A DNA stretch of 64,000 bases, taken from Dacryopinax spathularia. Its lineage: Eukaryota; Basidiomycota; Dacrymycetes; Dacrymycetales; Dacrymycetaceae. Numbering within the stretch: position 1 is the stretch's first letter; every line of letters begins with the position of its first letter. A program made the position numbers and the translations under genes. The notes beneath the pieces are model-generated. The model did not search any database. It was not told the DNA's origin and saw nothing but the letters and a program-made list of their open reading frames with translations. Where the stretch lies: positions 124,001 through 188,000 of the forward strand of contig JBBPFI010000014.1 of assembly GCA_037974965.1 (NCBI GenBank). Direction: 5' to 3'. Positions 58,379-64,000 of this stretch are shown here, piece by piece.

Positions 58379-60700
58379 TCAAGTAACGTTCCTCTTCCCA
58401 ATCTTAAGCAAACCACCGACAAGCCCCTTCTCCCTGTCCTTAGTCTGGCCCGAACTGCTCAATCGTCGCCTAAAGCTCCCCAGCAAACCTTTCCTCTCCC
58501 TCTCTCGCTCTTTCTCACCGGTAGCAGGCTGGCCGTTCGCTTGTCCCGCGCTGGTCGGAGGAGCGGCCACGCCGAGGTTGGCAGAAGCAGAGACGGCTCG
58601 TGTGGTCATGCTCGGTCTTCGGGAGGTGTTGAGGGGAGTGTGGACGTCACTCTCCTCCTCGTCCTCATTCTCCTTCTGCTTCCCCTTCTCCCTCTCGTCT
58701 GGCTTAGCTTGCCTGTGCCCGTTCTTCGACGTAGAAGCAGGAGGAAGCAGCGAAAGAGCCGGCAAGCCCAGCCCCGCAGTGGTTGGGAGAGGCGGAACTT
58801 CGCCCGCCCAAGCGGAAGGGGCGAAGGTGGGCGTCTTCCCCTCTCCATCCTCATTCTGAGGTTGGGGAAAGGGCTCCGGCTCCCATTCTTCATCCTGCTC
58901 CTGCTCCTCATCCTCATCCTCTCCTTCTTTCCCGTTCATGGCCGAAGCGCTCGGGCTCCCCTTCGTTTGGACACCTCCTGCCGTGCCGGCCGTTCGCGTC
59001 CGTTCTGCCGACGGCGATGGCGATGGCGATGCCGAACCAGACGTAAAACTCCAACTAGCCCGATCTGCGCTCCTTCCCTCAGGCTCATACGTCGTCCCCC
59101 AGCTCCTTACTCTCCTCACTCCCATCCCCACTCCACGTCCCCTCCCCGGCGCTACGCCGCCAGGTGAGCCCTCCCTCCCCCCTGGGCTTAACGGCACAGG
59201 CGACCGAGCAAGCGTCAAATCAAAGTCCCACCCGCTCCCCGTGGTCCCCACGCTGAGAGGAGGCTGCTGATGATCAACCCTCTGCCGTCTCTCGAGTCTC
59301 TTCTCCGCTGGAGGCAGGTCGCGCAGCACCGTGCTGACGAGATACTGTTTCTTCCTCGCGCCTCTAAAGAACGGCGTGTCGAGCAACTCCCGCGCTGTCG
59401 GTCTCGCCCTTGGGTCTTTCTGGAGACAACGGTCGATGATAGCCTTAAACGCCGCCGAAAAACTATGCTCGCCCTTCTGGGCACTGAGGTCAAGTGTAGG
59501 AGCAGGCCGGGAAAGGGTTTGGTGCAGGATTTCGCTGGGGGGGAGGCGGGATAAGGGAGCGCGGCCATGCGCGATCTCGAGGCAGAGGATGCCGAATGAC
59601 CAGATGTCGGCACTGCTGTCGTACGCTTGGCGGAGGACGACTTCGGGCGCCATCCAGCTTGGGGTGCCGACGAAGGAACGACGCTTGTTGGGGGCTGCGG
59701 CGGTTCTTCCTCTGCTGCTTGTACCGCTTGAGCCTTGGGCGCTTGCGGTGGGGGAGGTGGTAGAGCTGGCGGGGAAGCGGGGAGTGGAAGTGGTGGTGGA
59801 AGTGGAAGTGCTGGGGGGAGCGTCGTCAAGCATTGAGACGGCTACGCCGAGGTCGCCGAGCAAGACGGTGCCGTCGTCGTCGATCAGGAGGTTGGCAGCT
59901 TTGATATCGCGATGTATAAACCCGTTCGTATGCAGATAGCTGCAAGCTCGATCAGCTCCATCTTGCCCGCGGGAGGGAGGGAGGGGATCAAAGCGAGGTA
60001 GAAGGGCTCGGAAGAGAAGGGGCACGTATTGGGAGAAGGAAGGAGCGATCCAAAGGGGGAGGGTGGGGAAGGGAAGGGAAGCACGTGCAGGAAGGGAACG
60101 GCACTCACTCCAGGCCCTCCAACGCCTGCCTCAAGATACACCTCCCGACCTCCTCGCTCACCCCGCCCGGCCAAGCCCAATCCATCAGATCCCTCACGCT
60201 ACCCTTCATAAGCCTCATAGCGATATACAGCTTGCTCCCCTGCACCCAACTCCCACGGACGCGCAGGACGTGAGGGTGTTTGGAGAGGGACATTAGGCGG
60301 GTTTCGCGTGTTAGGAGGGTTAGGGCTTGGGGGGGAGGGGGTCGAGCGGGATGAGTTTGATGGCGCACGGGACTGGGGGTGGGGGGGCGGGGGCGGCCGG
60401 AGGTCGCGATGCGGCGGTGGAGGATGAGGTTGATGGGAGGGGAGGGGGCGCGGTCGTTGCTCGTTGAGGGGCGGGAGGACGAGCGCGGCCGCCGCCGTCA
60501 GTCATATCACGCCCTGCAGTAGATGAGGAGGCGGCGCCAGTGGTGCCATTAGAGCATGAGGTGGATGAAGGCGCGCGAGGATGATACGTCGCCAGATAAA
60601 CGACGGACGAAGCGCCGAACCCGATTGGAGTGTGGAGGGTGTAGTCGGCGGGGTTGTCGCTGTATGTTTGGAGGAGCGGGGGTTGGGTGGGGGCGGGCAT
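58379..60700 (-). CDS. STE20-family (OSR1/SPAK-like) serine/threonine protein kinase
   Basis: Start ATG 60700 (MPAPTQPPLLQTYS). The kinase domain opens with YTLHTPIGFGASSVVYLATY. A low-complexity insert of about 70 residues then separates the Gly loop from the catalytic Lys (CAIKLIPLDP). The rest reads LMSLSKHPHVLRVRGSWV, IHRDIKAANLLI, LGDLGVAVS (DLG where most kinases have DFG), a second insert of about 50 residues in the activation loop, VGTPSWMAPEVV and SSADIWSFGI. The C-terminal third is disordered and acidic (EDEDEEQEQDEE), ending basic. The frame shifts by one base within a run of seven C (plus-strand G) at 60329-60335 between LDPLPP and QALTLLTRETR. A homopolymer error is the simplest cause. 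One intron at about 59940-60104. Confidence 0.88.
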
Positions 60701-60919
60701 GGCGGGCGATGGCGAGGGCAGCGAGGGCAGCGAGAGCAAGGCCGGCGAGGGGAGGCGGGCAGGGGCAGAGCGTAGGCAGGAAAGAGAGGACAAAGCGTCA
60801 GCGTCAGCGTTTGGTGAATAACGGCTAAGAGACCACAACGAAGCAACTCGAGTGAACGATAAAGAAGGAAGGAGGAAGATAAAGACAGTGCACAAGGAAG
60901 AATAGGTCAGCCAACATCC

Positions 60920-61701
60920 TTACACCGCCTGCCGCAGCGGCATCTCCAGCAAGTAGAAGTCTTCCTTCCCACCAACCAACCCTGGTTCATCCATGGTTCC
61001 TTGATGAATGATGAATGATGGATGATGATGAGCACGAGGCTTGGAACCTCGAAGGCGTCTAACGCCGCACCATCTTGGGTTTATGTCATCCCGCTTTTTC
61101 CCTCCTTCCCTATGGAGGTGTAGGATCTTCCTTGGGAGATCATACGGAACCCAGGTAGAGGGTTGACTGGGATGGGATGGGGCGAGATAGGCTGCGATAG
61201 GCAACATCCGTGGTTGGTGCGGGTGGGCGCTTAGGCCCTTTGGACCGGTTCCTTTCCCTCGGGAGGATCGCGCTGCCCGGCAAGCACGCACAGCGAAATA
61301 CGCACAAAGAAGAAGGAGAAGCAGCAGCGCAGCACAAGAACAAGAAAGGAGCAGAACAAGGAGAGGGAGAGGTAGGATGAGAAGGAAGGAGAGGAGGGGA
61401 CGTACGAATACATAACCCACTGATCTTCCACCGCTCCTATCCACTGTCTTCCCACCGCTCCCATCCCTCCCATAGAGGGCATCCCAATCCCAATCCCAAT
61501 CACGGTGCGCTCCGCGAGCGCACCAGCGAGACCTAGCGCTTTTCCTGCAGCTTTCGGAGGGGGGTTGATGGTGCTTGGGTTGGATTGGGAGGGAGCGTCC
61601 GACGAGTTAATGTTGGTGGTGCGAGAGGACCGGGAAGGCCGACGGGAGAGGGAGGTGGTGCGGGACAGGGAGAGCCAGCCTGAGGGAGTTGGGAGTGACA
61701 T
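60920..61701 (-). CDS. Hypothetical protein, two exons
   Basis: ATG 61701 (MSLPTPSGWLSLSRTTSLSR) opens a frame with Ser/Arg-rich N-terminus, then AAGKALGLAGALAERTV and a Gly/Met-rich stretch to WVMY near 61410. A GTACGT donor follows near 61407. The last exon probably starts near 61280 and ends with the well-formed LVGGKEDFYLLEMPLRQAV and stop at 60920. I do not recognise the family. The second exon includes long sequence of little character, so part of it may be a further intron. It is transcribed in the same direction as the kinase downstream, about 220 bp away. Confidence 0.45.
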
Positions 61702-62713
61702 CACCCTAACGCCCTCGCTCCTAGGTCTAGCAGACCAGCTCTTCCCTCTTGACACGTTACACTTTCCAACCTTCTACGCAGATCAATAAGCAATCTCGCG
61801 CATATAGCTAGCAAGCAGCGATACAGTACAGTAGTATAGTGACTTCCCGCCTTCCCGCACCTTCTGCCTCCCCCGTTCACTGGTGATACATACAGACGCG
61901 CTCAAAGGCCCCTAACGCCGCAACCGTCCAACGCGCCAAGCAGAGGCACAGCCGCAGCACGTGAATTTCCCTAGAAGTCATCCCTCCCTCCTCTTGCCTC
62001 TGCCGGGCAATCAGCCAATCAGCGCTCTCCAGGGCGCCACAGCGAGAAGGCTGAGGGAGGACGCGCGTCTCTCCCTTCGCTAGTACTCGCGATTAAGGTT
62101 CCTCTAGTGCTCTGCAGGCTTGGAGCTCGGCTCCGGTCAGGCTACGGGTAGGGGAACGGGTGCGGGTACGGCGACGCGGGTCTTATCGGCTGCACGAAGC
62201 GCCCGCCGATTAATATTCGGCAGGACGCGGCCCCCAGCCAACCAGATCCCTCCTTCTCTCCAGTGGCTATGCCTTAACCGCGGACTCAATCGCATTTTCG
62301 CCCCCTCTCCTCGGAAGCAAGGAAGCAAGTTATTTTTCAGCTGGAGCCGTCTCTCAGGTTTTGGGCCTTTTGAGTGCGCCCCTGCGGGAGAGGTTTCTCT
62401 TTTGGGATTTTGCGACGACCTTTGCTTCAGTTCTCTGGTCGGTGCTCTGTCCTCTTCGTCTCTCTCCTTCCCTTCTTCGTTCGTCCGACCTTCGACTTTC
62501 GCTCGACCATCTGTCGACAGCAGCTGTGGTTGATAACGTTCCTTTTCTTGTCAAACGTGAAAAGGACTCGATCGGTTGACTCTTGACTCTGGTTGATCCC
62601 TCCTCGCCCTCTCTTCAGCTCGACCACTGCTGCTCCTTAAACGAGCAGCTTATCTCTCTTTCCCACCTACCCGACCCAATCCAACTACCCAACCCCCCAA
62701 AAAGCAAGCCACG
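61702..62713. other. Divergent promoter region and leader of the DEAD-box gene
   Basis: No gene seen. TC-rich stretch at about 62385-62560 is a likely promoter or 5' leader. The frames at 62120-62586 lack features. Confidence 0.4.
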
Positions 62714-64000
62714 ATGCTGACCCGACGCGCCCTCCGCTCCAGCACCACGAGTGCGCTCTCCTCCCTCCGCACGCTCCGTGCCCTCCGTGCGCCGCTCACC
62801 ACCACCACTCGTGCACTCGCCGCTCCCTCTGCCAGGCCTGCAAACCCCTTCGCCGCCCCCGGTGGCTCTCCGCCCACCGGCGCAGGGTCGACCCTCTCCT
62901 TCCCCTCTGGCCCCAGCCATGGCGGTTTCGGCGGCCCCGGCGGCCCCGGCGGCGGCGGGTCCTTCCCCTCCCGCCCCCGCCGGGACTTCCCGCAGACGTA
63001 CGTCCCCTCGGGCAAGCAAACCTCCGCTATGGAGCTCGTGAAGGATGTGTACACTGAGAGCCCGCAGACGGCGGAGAGGAGCATGAAGGATGTGGAGGAG
63101 TTTTGGAGGGAGAACGAGATGACTATTCGGAATGGGGCGGGACATGAGCCCGGTGGGCAGGAACAGGGCTTGTGGAAGCCCGTGATGAGGTTTGATGAGC
63201 TTGTTTGTATTCCCCGTACGTATCTTTCCTCCTCTGTCTCCTCCGCCTTCATCTCTTCCTCCTCCTCTCCTCTCCGTTTTATCCTCCTCACCCCACCCAC
63301 GTCACATGTCGTTGTCGTCTTCTGGTAAATTGGAAGCAGATTACTAACCCCCCGTCCCGCAGAGGAACTCCAACAAACCCTCCAAAAGTCCACCTTCACA
63401 TCCCCCACGCCCATCCAATCCCAAACTTGGCCCATAGTCCTCTCCGGCCGGGACCTAATCGGCGTCGCCCAAACCGGCTCGGGCAAAACGCTCTCCTACG
63501 TCCTGCCCGCCATCGCGCACCTCAAGGCCCAACCCAGCTGGAAGCCGAACCGCTCTACCCAAGGAGGGTTCGCCGTCGCCCCTAGTGTGCTTATCCTAGC
63601 GCCGACGAGGGAGTTGGCCACGCAGATCGCCCAGGAGACGAGCAAGTATACGATGGCGAGCAGGATGAGTGTTGTCCCTGTTTATGGGGGGACGAATAAG
63701 GGCGAGCAGATGAGGCAGCTGAGGAGGGGGGCGGACATTGTTGTTGCTACTCCGGGGAGGCTGAATGATCTTGTTTCGGTGCGTACTTCTCTTCCTCTTC
63801 CTGCCTTCTCTTCCCTTTCCCTTTCGTTCGTGCTACTATCTACCCGCATATATGCGCACGGCGGTGTCGTGTTGTCTTTTGATCTTGTATCGTTGTGTGG
63901 ATGTGAAAGGGCTCGCTCGCTAACGCTCGCTACGCATTCAGATGGGCGCCGTTGACCTCTCCCGCGTCTCCTACCTCGTGATGGACGAAGCCGACCGAAT
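62714..64000 (+). CDS. DEAD-box ATP-dependent RNA helicase (3' end outside window)
   Basis: Start ATG 62714. The first 45 residues (MLTRRALRSSTTSALSSLR) are Arg/Ser/Ala-rich without acids, like a mitochondrial presequence. A Gly/Pro-rich linker follows. The helicase core begins with VMRFDELVCIP, the Q motif region TFTSPTPIQSQTWP, motif I AQTGSGKT, motif Ia APTRELATQI, GG at VYGGTNKG, motif Ib TPGRLNDL and motif II VMDEAD at the window edge. Introns at about 63218-63361 and 63780-63941. The DBP2/DDX5 branch fits best by sequence feel, but the likely presequence suggests a mitochondrial member. Intron 2 contains the palindrome CGCATATATGCG. Confidence 0.95.

Overview
The window is nuclear DNA from a filamentous or yeast-like basidiomycete, most likely in the Agaricomycotina. 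Genes carry many short introns (about 50-60 nt, GT..AG, one probable GC..AG). KDZ-class DNA transposons, CPL1/priA-type secreted Cys-rich proteins, a GPI-anchored chitin deacetylase and pepsin-like proteases together point to that group. I cannot name the species. All splice models below were built by hand from reading frames, splice signals and family resemblance.

Layout. (1) About 1-10.5 kb is a KDZ transposon complex ('element A'). It holds a 5'-cut plus-strand zinc-cluster gene, a decayed second copy of that gene, and two apparently intact minus-strand genes: a GRF zinc-finger protein and a CxC5/CxC6-type KDZ protein. The whole complex is peppered with one 18-bp minisatellite unit (type CTCRCCTTCTACAYTNCT), found in introns and as a coding STQLPP repeat. 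(2) 11.5-12.8 kb is a TauD-type dioxygenase, followed by a frameshifted kinase-like pseudogene. (3) 16.3-26.1 kb is a secretory/cell-wall cluster: an aspartic protease, a chitin deacetylase and two CPL1-like proteins, with a decayed CPL1 fragment behind them. (4) 29.2-33.5 kb is an OPT oligopeptide transporter with a very long low-complexity N-terminus. (5) 35.1-43.5 kb is a second, unrelated KDZ element ('element B') with an open 1026-aa transposase and one open accessory gene. (6) 44.5-50.3 kb holds housekeeping genes: a BRCT/Myb (Rap1-like) protein, a small membrane protein, a NAP/SET histone chaperone and an EFM7-type methyltransferase. (7) 52.2-56.7 kb is a third CPL1-like gene facing away from a second aspartic protease. 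(8) 57-64 kb holds the Rieske Fe-S protein of complex III, a STE20/OSR1-like kinase, an unknown gene and the start of a DEAD-box helicase.

The most striking signal is in element B. The hexamer TCCGGA and its CpG-transition derivatives (TCTGGA, TCCAGA) occur about 137 times in 8.4 kb, roughly every 61 bp, through exons, introns and spacers alike. Four hexamers at random would give about 8. The pattern starts and stops with the element. Element A carries its own, different, dispersed signature. Two KDZ families in one window each carrying a private oligonucleotide mark suggests that such lattices may be part of how these transposons work, for example as transposase-binding or modification sites.
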